A DNA stretch of 5,606 nucleotides from an uncultured Lachnospiraceae bacterium (GTDB lineage Bacteria; Bacillota; Clostridia; Lachnospirales; Lachnospiraceae). Numbering within the stretch: position 1 is the stretch's first letter; every line of letters begins with the position of its first letter. A program made the position numbers and the translations under genes. Below the pieces are notes generated by a model, which was not told the DNA's origin, made no database searches, and saw only the letters and a list, made by a program, of their open reading frames with translations. Where the stretch lies: NCBI GenBank assembly GCA_947174725.1, contig CAMWKA010000143.1:1-5606 (forward strand), read 5' to 3'. Positions 1-5,606 of this stretch are shown piece after piece.

Positions 1-7
1 TGTTCCG

Positions 8-49
8 AAAAGGGGCAATTGAGCCATGGATGGTGAATTTGCCCCGTTT
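8..49. repeat. Inverted repeat near the left edge, possible terminator remnant
   Basis: GGGGCAATT at 12-20 pairs with AATTTGCCCC at 36-45, giving nine base pairs with T38 bulged and a 15-base loop. Beyond an A11/G46 mismatch, A8-A10 can pair with T47-T49. On the plus strand the hairpin is followed only by GTTTGCG, which is a poor U-tract. On the minus strand it is followed by TTTT and then CGG, so it would work slightly better for leftward transcription. The loop is large for an intrinsic terminator. It could mark the end of an upstream gene or be part of the glnN leader. The pairing is plain in the sequence; the role is inferred. Confidence 0.45.
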
Positions 50-71
50 GCGTCCATCTTCCACAGCTTAA

Positions 72-210
72 ATTAGGAATGTTTAGAATTTCTTATTTCC
101 GTACAGCAGCCTAGGCACAGAAGCTTATTTGCGCAGTCTGTCATTTGATTTTTAAGGATACCGGACCTTTGAATCCAAAAAAGAAATAAAAAATTAAGAG
201 GAGCAGTTTT
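72..210 (+). other. Leader/intergenic region before glnN, no confident promoter
   Basis: I find no convincing sigma-A promoter here. The best partial match is TTGCGC (129-134 or a base either side) followed about 17 bases later by TTTAAG, which is weak. There is no sigma-54 type GG/GC pair at the right spacing, no T-box-like element and no clear tandem hairpins. Small palindromes (GCCTAGGC at 109-116, AAGCTT at 121-126) are too short to interpret. The last 40 bases are A-rich and lead into the glnN ribosome site AAGAGGAG at 196-203. The promoter may be degenerate or lie further upstream, outside the window. Confidence 0.4.
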
Positions 211-2310
211 ATGAATGTAGAAGAGATTTTTGCCCAAAATGTTTTTACGCTGGGAAAGATGCGGGAGCGTCTTCCAAGGACCGTCTATAAAGAGGTCATT
301 CATGTAAAAGAGGAAGGCGGCGAGCTTTCCAAGGAATCTGCGGATGTGGTTGCCAAGGCGATGAAGGACTGGGCTGTAGAACGTGGTGCGACGCATTATA
401 CCCACTGGTTTCAGCCGCTGACCGGTATCACGGCGGAGAAGCATGATTCTTTTGTGTCTCATCCGGACGAGGAGGGAAAGATGATCATGGAGTTTTCCGG
501 TAAGGAGCTGATCAAGGGCGAGCCGGACGCATCATCGTTTCCTTCGGGAGGTCTGCGCACCACCTTTGAGGCAAGGGGCTATACCGCATGGGATATCACT
601 TCTCCGGCTTTTCTAAAGGAATCGGCAACCGGCGTGATCCTGTGTATCCCTACCGCTTTCTGTTCTTATACCGGAGAAGCTTTGGATAAGAAGACGCCGC
701 TGCTCCGTTCTATGGAGGTTATCAGTGAACAGGCGCTTCGTATCATAAGACTGTTTGGCAATACCGAGGCAACGAAAGTCTATCCGTCGGTGGGAGCGGA
801 GCAGGAGTATTTTCTGATCGATCGGGATCTGTATCTGCAGAGAAAGGATCTGATTTTTGCCGGAAGGACGTTGTTTGGCGCGCCTGCGCCTAAGGGCCAG
901 GAGATGGAGGATCATTATTTTGGCGTGATCCGGGAGCGGATCGGCGCGTATATGAAGGATCTGAATGAGGAACTTTGGAAGCTTGGAGTGACGGCAAAGA
1001 CGCAGCACAATGAAGTGGCTCCGGCACAGCATGAACTTGCGCCGATCTATGAATCCGCCAATATTGCGGGAGATCATAACCAGCTTGTGATGGAGACGAT
1101 GAAACGTGTAGCGCACCGTCATGGGCTTACTTGTTTGTTACATGAGAAGCCCTTTGCGGGCGTCAATGGATCAGGTAAACATGATAACTGGTCGTTGTGT
1201 ACGGACAATGGAATCAATCTTCTGGATCCGGGCATCACACCCAATGAAAATATCCAGTTTTTATTGGTGCTTGCCTGCATTATGCGTGCGGTGGATATTC
1301 ATGCGGATCTTTTGAGACAGAGTGCGTCAGACGTTGGTAATGACCACAGGCTGGGAGCGGATGAGGCTCCGCCCGCAATTATATCTATGTTTTTGGGAGA
1401 TCAGCTGGAGGATGTGGTAAGCCAGCTTGTGACAACAGGTGTAGCCACGGAAAGCAAGGAAGGCGGTAAGCTGATGACCGGCGTGTCAACATTGCCGGAT
1501 CTGGATAAGGACGCCACGGATCGGAACAGAACTTCGCCATTTGCTTTTACCGGTAATAAATTTGAATTTCGTATGGTGGGATCCGCGGATTCCATTACGG
1601 CAGCTAATACCACATTGAATGCGATCGTGGCGGAATCGTTCAGCGAGGCCGCTGACCGTCTGGAAGGTGCAGAGGACTTTGAAATCGCGGTACATGACCT
1701 GATCAAGGAATATATGACAAAGCATCAACGGGTCATCTTTAACGGTAACGGCTACTCTCAGGAGTGGGTGGAAGAAGCTGAAAAACGCGGACTTCCGAAT
1801 ATCAGATCCATGGTGGAGAGCGTTGCTACCCTGACGACGGAAAAGTCGATCAGAATGTTTGAACGGTTTCATATTTTTACAAAAGCGGAACTGGAATCCC
1901 AAGCGGAGATCCTATATGAAACCTATGCTAAATCCATCAATATAGAGGCGCTTACGATGATCTATATGGCGAATCGCCAGATCATCCCGGCTGTGGTTTC
2001 CTATACAAAGGAACTGGCGGACACCGTGATTGCAGTACGGACGGCGGGCGCAGGAACGAAGGTGCATGAGGCGCTTCTGAAAGAGACCACGGAGCTTCTG
2101 GAGGAAATGAAGCATGCTTTGGAAATATTGGAAAAAGACGAGGCAAAGGCGGCAGATATTACGGATAACAAAGAAAAGGCATTTTATTATAAGGATGTGA
2201 TCCGGAAGGATATGGAAGCGCTGCGCGCGCCTGCGGACCGCCTGGAGCAGATCGTGGATAAGAAGATGTGGCCGTTCCCCACCTATGCGGATATGCTGTT
2301 TGAGGTATAG
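211..2310 (+). CDS. glnN: Type III glutamine synthetase (GlnN)
   Basis: Cytoplasmic enzyme that makes glutamine from glutamate, ammonia and ATP, the entry step of nitrogen assimilation. At 699 residues it has the usual size of the large GSIII class, well above GSI/GSII. Visible motifs in order: the GSIII stretch FPSGGLRTTFEARGYTAWD (110-128); GAEQEYFLID (195-204), with metal/glutamate-site glutamates; NEVAPAQHE (267-275); NGSGKHDNWS (319-328), the conserved loop with the glutamate-binding region; and NRTSPFAFTGNKFEFR (439-454), with nucleotide and metal ligands. The C-terminus PFPTYADMLFEV is typical of the class, and a charged helical segment lies at about 615-680. The start is supported by AAGAGGAG seven bases upstream and by the GSIII-like N-terminus (EIFAQNVF..MRERLP). 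No terminator separates it from glf 54 bases downstream. No GlnR or TnrA site or riboswitch was recognised upstream. The protein looks complete and intact. Confidence 0.97.
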   Translation: MNVEEIFAQNVFTLGKMRERLPRTVYKEVIHVKEEGGELSKESADVVAKAMKDWAVERGATHYTHWFQPLTGITAEKHDSFVSHPDEEGKMIMEFSGKELIKGEPDASSFPSGGLRTTFEARGYTAWDITSPAFLKESATGVILCIPTAFCSYTGEALDKKTPLLRSMEVISEQALRIIRLFGNTEATKVYPSVGAEQEYFLIDRDLYLQRKDLIFAGRTLFGAPAPKGQEMEDHYFGVIRERIGAYMKDLNEELWKLGVTAKTQHNEVAPAQHELAPIYESANIAGDHNQLVMETMKRVAHRHGLTCLLHEKPFAGVNGSGKHDNWSLCTDNGINLLDPGITPNENIQFLLVLACIMRAVDIHADLLRQSASDVGNDHRLGADEAPPAIISMFLGDQLEDVVSQLVTTGVATESKEGGKLMTGVSTLPDLDKDATDRNRTSPFAFTGNKFEFRMVGSADSITAANTTLNAIVAESFSEAADRLEGAEDFEIAVHDLIKEYMTKHQRVIFNGNGYSQEWVEEAEKRGLPNIRSMVESVATLTTEKSIRMFERFHIFTKAELESQAEILYETYAKSINIEALTMIYMANRQIIPAVVSYTKELADTVIAVRTAGAGTKVHEALLKETTELLEEMKHALEILEKDEAKAADITDNKEKAFYYKDVIRKDMEALRAPADRLEQIVDKKMWPFPTYADMLFEV

Positions 2311-2364
2311 GGATATTGTAGTGCGGCTGTCGTTTGATTGGCGAATGAATAGGAGTTTACGAAG

Positions 2365-3489
2365 ATGAAATCAAATTACGATTATCTGGTGGTCGGCGCA
2401 GGGCTGTTTGGGGCGACCTTTGCGCATGAGGCGGCAAAAGCCGGAAAAAAGGTACTGCTCATAGATAAACGGGATCATGTGGGCGGGAACTGTTATACGA
2501 AGGAAATTGCAGGGATCCAAGTACACTGGTATGGTGCACATATTTTGCACACGTCAAATCAGAGGGTATGGGATTATGTGCAGCAGTTCGCGGAATTTAA
2601 CCGTTACACCAATTCCCCGATTGCAAGATATCAGGATGAACTGTACAATATGCCCTTTAATATGAATACGTTCAGTAAGATGTGGGGGATCACTACACCT
2701 GAAGAGGCGAAGGCAAAGATTGCACAGCAGATCGCGGAGGCAGGCATTACGGAGCCCAAAAATCTGGAGGAGCAGGCGATCAGTCTGGTGGGCAGGGATA
2801 TCTATGAAAAGCTTGTAAAGGGATATACGGAAAAGCAGTGGGGAAAGCGTGCCACGGAACTTCCGGCATTTATTATCAGGCGGCTTCCGGTGCGGTTTGT
2901 ATATGATAACAATTATTTTAACGATCTTTATCAGGGGATTCCGATTGGCGGATTTACAAAGATGGTAGAGAAAATGCTCGCGTCTGAGAATATAGAGATC
3001 CGTCTGGGGACAGACTATTTTGCTGCGAAAGAAGAGTTGGATATGCTGGCAGATCAGATTGTGTTTACAGGGATGATCGATCAGTATTTTGAGTATTGTT
3101 TTGGGGAACTGGAATACCGCAGCCTAAGATTTGAGACGGAAACACTGGAGCAGGAAAATTATCAGGGTAACGCGGTGGTTAATTATACGGAATATGAGGT
3201 GCCCTATACGCGGATCGTCGAGCACAAGCATTTTGAACTGGCTTGTCAGAGTGGGAAAGTCAATCCCAAAACTGTGATTACAAGGGAATACCCTGTCGCA
3301 TGGAAACGGGGAGAGGAACCCTATTATCCGATGAATGATGAGAAGAATAATGCCGTTTATATGAAATATAAGGAACTGGCGGACAGGCAGGACAAGGTGA
3401 TCTTCGGCGGCAGACTTGGTTTATATAAGTATTTCGATATGCATCAGGTGATAGAGGAAGCGTTGAAGCTGGCGGAAGAATGTATCTGA
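2365..3489 (+). CDS. glf: UDP-galactopyranose mutase (Glf)
   Basis: Flavoenzyme that interconverts UDP-galactopyranose and UDP-galactofuranose, the donor for galactofuranose in cell-surface polysaccharides; cytoplasmic. The 374-residue length fits bacterial UGMs. Visible features: an N-terminal Rossmann FAD site (VVGAGLFGATFA, 9-20), then the acidic end of the second strand (LLIDKRDHVGG, 31-41); the conserved YGAHILHT (56-63); GYTEKQWG (153-160); the arginine-containing mobile-loop region IIRRLPVR (170-177) followed by YQGIPIGGF (189-197); YTRIVEHKHF (281-290), with the substrate-phosphate arginine R283; and the C-terminal flavin-binding GGRLGLYKYFDMHQVI (348-363). The start is set by AGGAG at 2351-2355, nine bases before ATG. 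It is unusual that no glycosyltransferase or other sugar-nucleotide gene adjoins it in this window; its upstream neighbour is glutamine synthetase. Cotranscription with glnN is inferred from the short gap without a terminator. Confidence 0.96.
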   Translation: MKSNYDYLVVGAGLFGATFAHEAAKAGKKVLLIDKRDHVGGNCYTKEIAGIQVHWYGAHILHTSNQRVWDYVQQFAEFNRYTNSPIARYQDELYNMPFNMNTFSKMWGITTPEEAKAKIAQQIAEAGITEPKNLEEQAISLVGRDIYEKLVKGYTEKQWGKRATELPAFIIRRLPVRFVYDNNYFNDLYQGIPIGGFTKMVEKMLASENIEIRLGTDYFAAKEELDMLADQIVFTGMIDQYFEYCFGELEYRSLRFETETLEQENYQGNAVVNYTEYEVPYTRIVEHKHFELACQSGKVNPKTVITREYPVAWKRGEEPYYPMNDEKNNAVYMKYKELADRQDKVIFGGRLGLYKYFDMHQVIEEALKLAEECI

Positions 3490-3512
3490 AAATACCTTTG
3501 AAGTAATAGATA

Positions 3513-3530
3513 AAAAATGCTTGCATTTTT
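3513..3530. repeat. Perfect A/T-rich palindrome overlapping the tRNA promoter -35 box
   Basis: AAAAATGC (3513-3520) and GCATTTTT (3523-3530) are exact inverted repeats separated by TT. The right arm overlaps TTGCAT, the -35 box of the tRNA promoter. As RNA it would form a weak hairpin, mostly A-U pairs with a CUUG loop, so it could be a poor 3' end for glf transcripts 23 bases after the glf stop. As DNA it could be a binding site for a dimeric protein. The sequence does not decide between these, and chance in A/T-rich DNA is also possible. Confidence 0.4.
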
Positions 3531-3549
3531 GATGGTGATAGTTTATAAT
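3521..3549 (+). promoter_or_regulatory. Sigma-A type promoter of the tRNA-Gln gene
   Basis: TTGCAT (3521-3526, four of six matches to TTGACA) and a perfect TATAAT (3544-3549) are separated by exactly 17 bases. Transcription should start near 3556, giving a 5' leader of about 35 bases before the mature tRNA that RNase P would remove. This is by far the best promoter in the window, as expected for a stable RNA gene. Confidence 0.85.
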
Positions 3550-3590
3550 GGCAAATGCAGGCGTGTTACAGATATGTTTTGCGGTCATAT

Positions 3591-3662
3591 AGCGCTATCG
3601 CCAAATGGTAAGGCAACGGACTCTGACTCCGTCATTTCAAGGTTCGAATCCTTGTAGCGCTG
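3591..3662 (+). tRNA. tRNA-Gln, anticodon CUG
   Basis: A 72-nt cloverleaf with all stems fully Watson-Crick. Acceptor AGCGCTA (3591-3597) pairs with TAGCGCT (3655-3661); discriminator G at 3662. D-stem GCC/GGC (3600-3602, 3612-3614) with a nine-base loop. Anticodon stem ACGGA/TCCGT with loop CTCTGAC (3621-3627), anticodon CTG at 3623-3625, which reads the glutamine codon CAG. Variable loop CATTT. T-stem CAAGG/CCTTG with loop TTCGAAT (3643-3649). The 3' CCA is not encoded (CTG follows the discriminator), so it must be added by a CCA-adding enzyme. The acceptor pair 1-72 is A-U, whereas the bacterial tRNA-Gln I know of have U-A; this bears on which charging route it uses. It has its own promoter upstream and an intrinsic terminator three bases downstream. 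Confidence 0.97.
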
Positions 3663-3664
3663 CT

Positions 3665-3694
3665 GGGACTTCGTTTTGAAGTCCCTTTTCTTTT
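3665..3694 (+). terminator. Intrinsic terminator after tRNA-Gln
   Basis: GGGACTTC (3665-3672) pairs perfectly with GAAGTCCC (3678-3685) across a five-base loop (GTTTT). TTTTCTTTT (3686-3694) follows directly. The stem begins two bases after the tRNA discriminator. This is a textbook Rho-independent terminator, only 28 bases before the next start codon. Confidence 0.93.
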
Positions 3695-3722
3695 AAGAAG
3701 AATATATTTTGAGAGGATCATT

Positions 3723-4562
3723 ATGTTTCGTTTGGGAGAACTTCAGGAATTGGTAATCGCAAAAACAGTGGATTTTGGCGTATATCTGGAAGAAGAAAAC
3801 GGCGACCATCAGGAGCGTGTTCTGCTACCCAAAAAACAGGTGCCGGAAGAAAGCCGGATCGGAGATAAGCTCACTGTATTTTTATATAAAGATTCTGCGG
3901 ACCGCCTGATCGCAACCACCCGTACACCCCGACTGACGCTTCATGAAACGACCATGCTGACAGTATCGCAGGTGAATAAGATGGGAGCGTTTCTGGACTG
4001 GGGTCTTGAAAAGGATCTCTTCCTTCCTTTTAAGCAGCAGACAAAAAAGGTACGGGAACAGGAAGAGGTGCTGGCTGCGCTTTATATTGATAAAAGCGGC
4101 AGACTTTGCGCTACAATGAATGTATATCCTTATCTGAGCGCGGAAAGTCCGTATCAGACAGGGGACGACGTCAGCGGCATTATCTATGAATCCAGTGATA
4201 ATTATGGCTTATTTGTGGCGGTTGATCAGAAATATTCCGCGATCATTCCGAAAAATGAATCTTATGGGAATCTGGCAATCGGTGATTGTGTCAAAGCGCG
4301 TGTCACGAAAGTGCGTGAGGATGGTAAGCTGAACCTGAGTGTCAGAGAAAAGGCATATCTGCAGATGAATCCTGATATGGAAAAGATACTGGAACTGCTG
4401 GACAGCTATGGCGGCGTGCTGCCGTTTACAGAGAAGGCGCTTCCGGAGGTGATCAAACGGGAAACGGGTATGAGCAAGAATGAATTTAAACGTGCCGTGG
4501 GACATCTGTATAAAGAACGGAAGATCCTGATAGAGAGTGATGGACATATACGGCGAATATAA
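3723..4562 (+). CDS. cvfB: CvfB/YitL-family S1-domain RNA-binding protein
   Basis: Probable cytoplasmic RNA-binding regulator. The CvfB family was named from a Staphylococcus aureus virulence factor that binds RNA; the target here is unknown. At 279 residues it has the family's length and layout. An N-terminal S1-like domain lies at about 1-65 (starting LGELQELVIAKTVDFGVYL, 4-22), followed by a second at about 70-134 (VNKMGAFLDWGLEKDLFLPF, 84-103). A canonical third S1 domain spans about 146-209 (GLFVAVD and ending VREDGKLNLSVREK, 197-210). A C-terminal winged helix lies at about 213-279 (GMSKNEFKRAVGHLYKERKI, 249-268). GAGAGG at 3711-3716 lies six bases before ATG and supports this start. 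The gene begins 28 bases after the tRNA terminator with no usable promoter between, so it may depend on read-through. The protease gene follows after 32 bases, probably in the same operon. Confidence 0.93.
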   Translation: MFRLGELQELVIAKTVDFGVYLEEENGDHQERVLLPKKQVPEESRIGDKLTVFLYKDSADRLIATTRTPRLTLHETTMLTVSQVNKMGAFLDWGLEKDLFLPFKQQTKKVREQEEVLAALYIDKSGRLCATMNVYPYLSAESPYQTGDDVSGIIYESSDNYGLFVAVDQKYSAIIPKNESYGNLAIGDCVKARVTKVREDGKLNLSVREKAYLQMNPDMEKILELLDSYGGVLPFTEKALPEVIKRETGMSKNEFKRAVGHLYKERKILIESDGHIRRI

Positions 4563-4594
4563 ATTAAGAAAATCAATAAAGGGTGAGGTAAGTC

Positions 4595-5521
4595 ATGACG
4601 GCAAAACGTTCGGGATGGGTGTTTTTTATAATGACAATGGCATATGTAATAGCTCCGTATCTGCTTCTGATAGGAAATATTGGTGAAAGGATGACAGTTT
4701 CGGGCGTTCTTTGGATGAGCGAAGGAATTGTCTTGATACCGGCGCTTTTATTTGCCATATGCTCAAAGGATCGGTTAAGGGACACCATGGCATTTCATAA
4801 GATTCGGATTCCGACAATCTTTCTGGCGGCGTTGCATGTTGCCTTATTAGGTCCGCTGCTCTCATTGTGTAACCTGGTAACCATGTTGGTTGTGGATAAT
4901 ACGGCAACGGAAATATTGTCGCTTGTTTCGGAGATTTCCTATGGGAAGTTGTTTTTCTTTGTGGGGTTGTTGGCACCTGTCTGCGAGGAGATCGTATTCC
5001 GGGGGATCTTATACACGGGTTTTCGTAAAAATGGTACGCCGATGCAGGCGATCCTTTGGACAGCTGTCTTGTTCGGGCTGTTTCATATGAATTTGAATCA
5101 GATGGTCTATGCAGCGGTACTCGGTTTTGCGTTTGGATTACTGAGAGAGGCAACCGGCAATATCTGGGCGGGCATTATTGGACATATATCGCTTAATAGC
5201 TATAGTGTGTTAATGTATTATCTGGAGAGCATTCTGCTTACAGAAGAACTGGCCGGAACGGAGAATACGCTGACACAGGATACGCTGCTGGTTGCGATAG
5301 GAGTCTATTTGATCATTGCCTTGATCACAACCGCGTTAGCGGTCTGTGTTCTGGTTGCGATTGCCAAATTGGAAAATGGGAAGGAGTATCTTCGTCAGGT
5401 GTTTACAAAGAAAGAGAGAGGCAGAATATGGTCGGTTCCTTTGTGGATTGGGATCATGATCTGTGTCGGAACAATCGTTTTGGATATTGTCGTTTCTATG
5501 GGAATATTGCCGATATCTTGA
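4595..5521 (+). CDS. CPBP-family intramembrane metalloprotease
   Basis: Multi-pass membrane protein of the CPBP (CAAX protease and bacteriocin-processing, 'Abi') family, whose members are glutamate-type membrane metalloproteases. Substrates vary and cannot be read from sequence. All three family motifs are present: EEIVFR (131-136, EExxxR), FGLFH (160-164, FxxxH) and HISLN (197-201, HxxxN), so it should be catalytically competent. Hydrophobic segments lie near residues 8-28, 37-56, 72-100, 117-130, 150-163, 170-184, 190-210, 229-257 and 281-302. After the last motif there are about 107 more residues, including two long hydrophobic segments joined by a charged loop (258-279, rich in K, E and R). 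GGGTGAGG at 4581-4588, six bases before ATG, fixes the start. It probably shares a transcript with cvfB. No bacteriocin precursor is seen nearby, so a self-immunity role is only a possibility. Confidence 0.93.
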   Translation: MTAKRSGWVFFIMTMAYVIAPYLLLIGNIGERMTVSGVLWMSEGIVLIPALLFAICSKDRLRDTMAFHKIRIPTIFLAALHVALLGPLLSLCNLVTMLVVDNTATEILSLVSEISYGKLFFFVGLLAPVCEEIVFRGILYTGFRKNGTPMQAILWTAVLFGLFHMNLNQMVYAAVLGFAFGLLREATGNIWAGIIGHISLNSYSVLMYYLESILLTEELAGTENTLTQDTLLVAIGVYLIIALITTALAVCVLVAIAKLENGKEYLRQVFTKKERGRIWSVPLWIGIMICVGTIVLDIVVSMGILPIS

Positions 5522-5560
5522 AAATAAAAAGAGCTGACATAGATGCCAGCTCTTTAAAAA
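5522..5560. terminator. Hairpin terminator, better suited to the minus strand
   Basis: AAAGAGCTG (5528-5536) pairs perfectly with CAGCTCTTT (5547-5555) around a ten-base loop, inside which CA/TG can add two pairs past an A/C mismatch. On the plus strand the stem is followed by only AAAAATC, so the U-run is just the TTT of the stem. On the minus strand the RNA would run into TTTTTATTTT (complement of 5521-5530), a good U-tract. It lies six bases past the protease stop and probably ends transcripts from both directions, with a preference for leftward ones. Confidence 0.8.
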
Positions 5561-5606
5561 TCATATTTTCCGATATAATGAAAACAATTTCTTAAATATT
5601 ATACGC
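5561..5606 (-). CDS. Possible C-terminal tail of a convergent gene (partial)
   Basis: Read on the minus strand, one frame stays open from the right edge to a TGA at 5563-5561, giving 14 residues, RIIFKKLFSLYRKI. The other two minus-strand frames hit stops close to the edge. The stop is followed within five bases by the hairpin, which carries a good U-tract in this orientation, as expected at the end of a leftward gene. Fourteen open codons can easily occur by chance, so the support comes mainly from the terminator's orientation. No product can be named. Confidence 0.25.
   Translation of the reverse strand, partial: RIIFKKLFSLYRKI

Noticed and set aside
1..57. Minus-strand frame starting at an ATG at 57-55 and open to the left edge
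   Set aside because: Only 19 codons are visible and no properly spaced ribosome site precedes the ATG; this length is expected by chance.
3..71. Plus-strand frame open from the left edge to TAA at 69-71, a possible upstream gene end
   Set aside because: Its 22 codons match no family I know and are within chance expectation. It also contains the hairpin at 12-45. It was not called as a gene, although the upstream gene could end here.
109..132. Possible sigma-54 promoter (AGGCAC followed by TTGC) before glnN
   Set aside because: The GG and GC dinucleotides are about 17 bases apart instead of the required 12-base offset.
73..462. 129-codon minus-strand frame overlapping the start of glnN
   Set aside because: It overlaps the conserved GSIII N-terminus, and no supporting start signal or family was recognised.
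613..1122. 169-codon open frame on the minus strand
   Set aside because: It lies wholly inside glnN, has a low-complexity, Arg/His-rich translation typical of an antisense shadow, and no ribosome site or neighbour supports it.
4626..5153. 175-codon open frame on the minus strand
   Set aside because: Antisense to the CPBP protease, whose motifs are unmistakable. The translation is Ser/Pro/Arg-rich with no recognisable family.
5574..5579. Perfect TATAAT on the plus strand near the right edge
   Set aside because: No reasonable -35 box lies 16-18 bases upstream and the region is very A/T-rich. It may be a chance match or a promoter for a gene outside the window.

Overview
The window reads as ordinary chromosomal DNA from a Gram-positive, gut-type Clostridia bacterium, most likely Lachnospiraceae. 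The reasons are moderate GC content, purine-rich Shine-Dalgarno sites about 6-9 bases before each ATG, a type III glutamine synthetase, a tRNA gene without encoded CCA, and a CvfB-type S1 protein. The family assignment is an inference from protein types and codon style, not from a database search. There is no sign of a mobile element, CRISPR array or phage genes.

Layout, left to right. Bases 1-210 hold an inverted repeat near the left edge and a leader without a convincing promoter. Next is glnN, a complete type III glutamine synthetase (211-2310). After 54 bases with no terminator comes glf, UDP-galactopyranose mutase (2365-3489), on the same strand. A 101-base gap holds an A/T-rich palindrome and a near-consensus promoter (TTGCAT-17-TATAAT) that drives a tRNA-Gln with anticodon CUG (3591-3662). 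A compact intrinsic terminator follows the tRNA at once. Only 28 bases later begins a CvfB/YitL-type RNA-binding protein (3723-4562). A CPBP-family intramembrane metalloprotease follows after 32 bases (4595-5521). A hairpin closes the block at 5528-5555. Its A/T flanks suit a terminator for the minus strand better than for the plus strand, and a short frame open to the right edge on the minus strand may be the tail of a convergent gene.

How the genes fit together. All complete genes point right and look like two pairs (glnN-glf and cvfB-CPBP) separated by the tRNA. GlnN makes glutamine for nitrogen assimilation, Glf makes UDP-galactofuranose for surface glycans, CvfB is a probable RNA-binding regulator, and the CPBP protein is a membrane protease of unknown substrate. 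I see no single pathway joining them.

I do not see a clearly new multi-gene system here. The points most worth a second look are the A1-U72 acceptor pair of the tRNA-Gln, the missing promoter between the tRNA terminator and cvfB, and the orientation of the terminator at the right edge.
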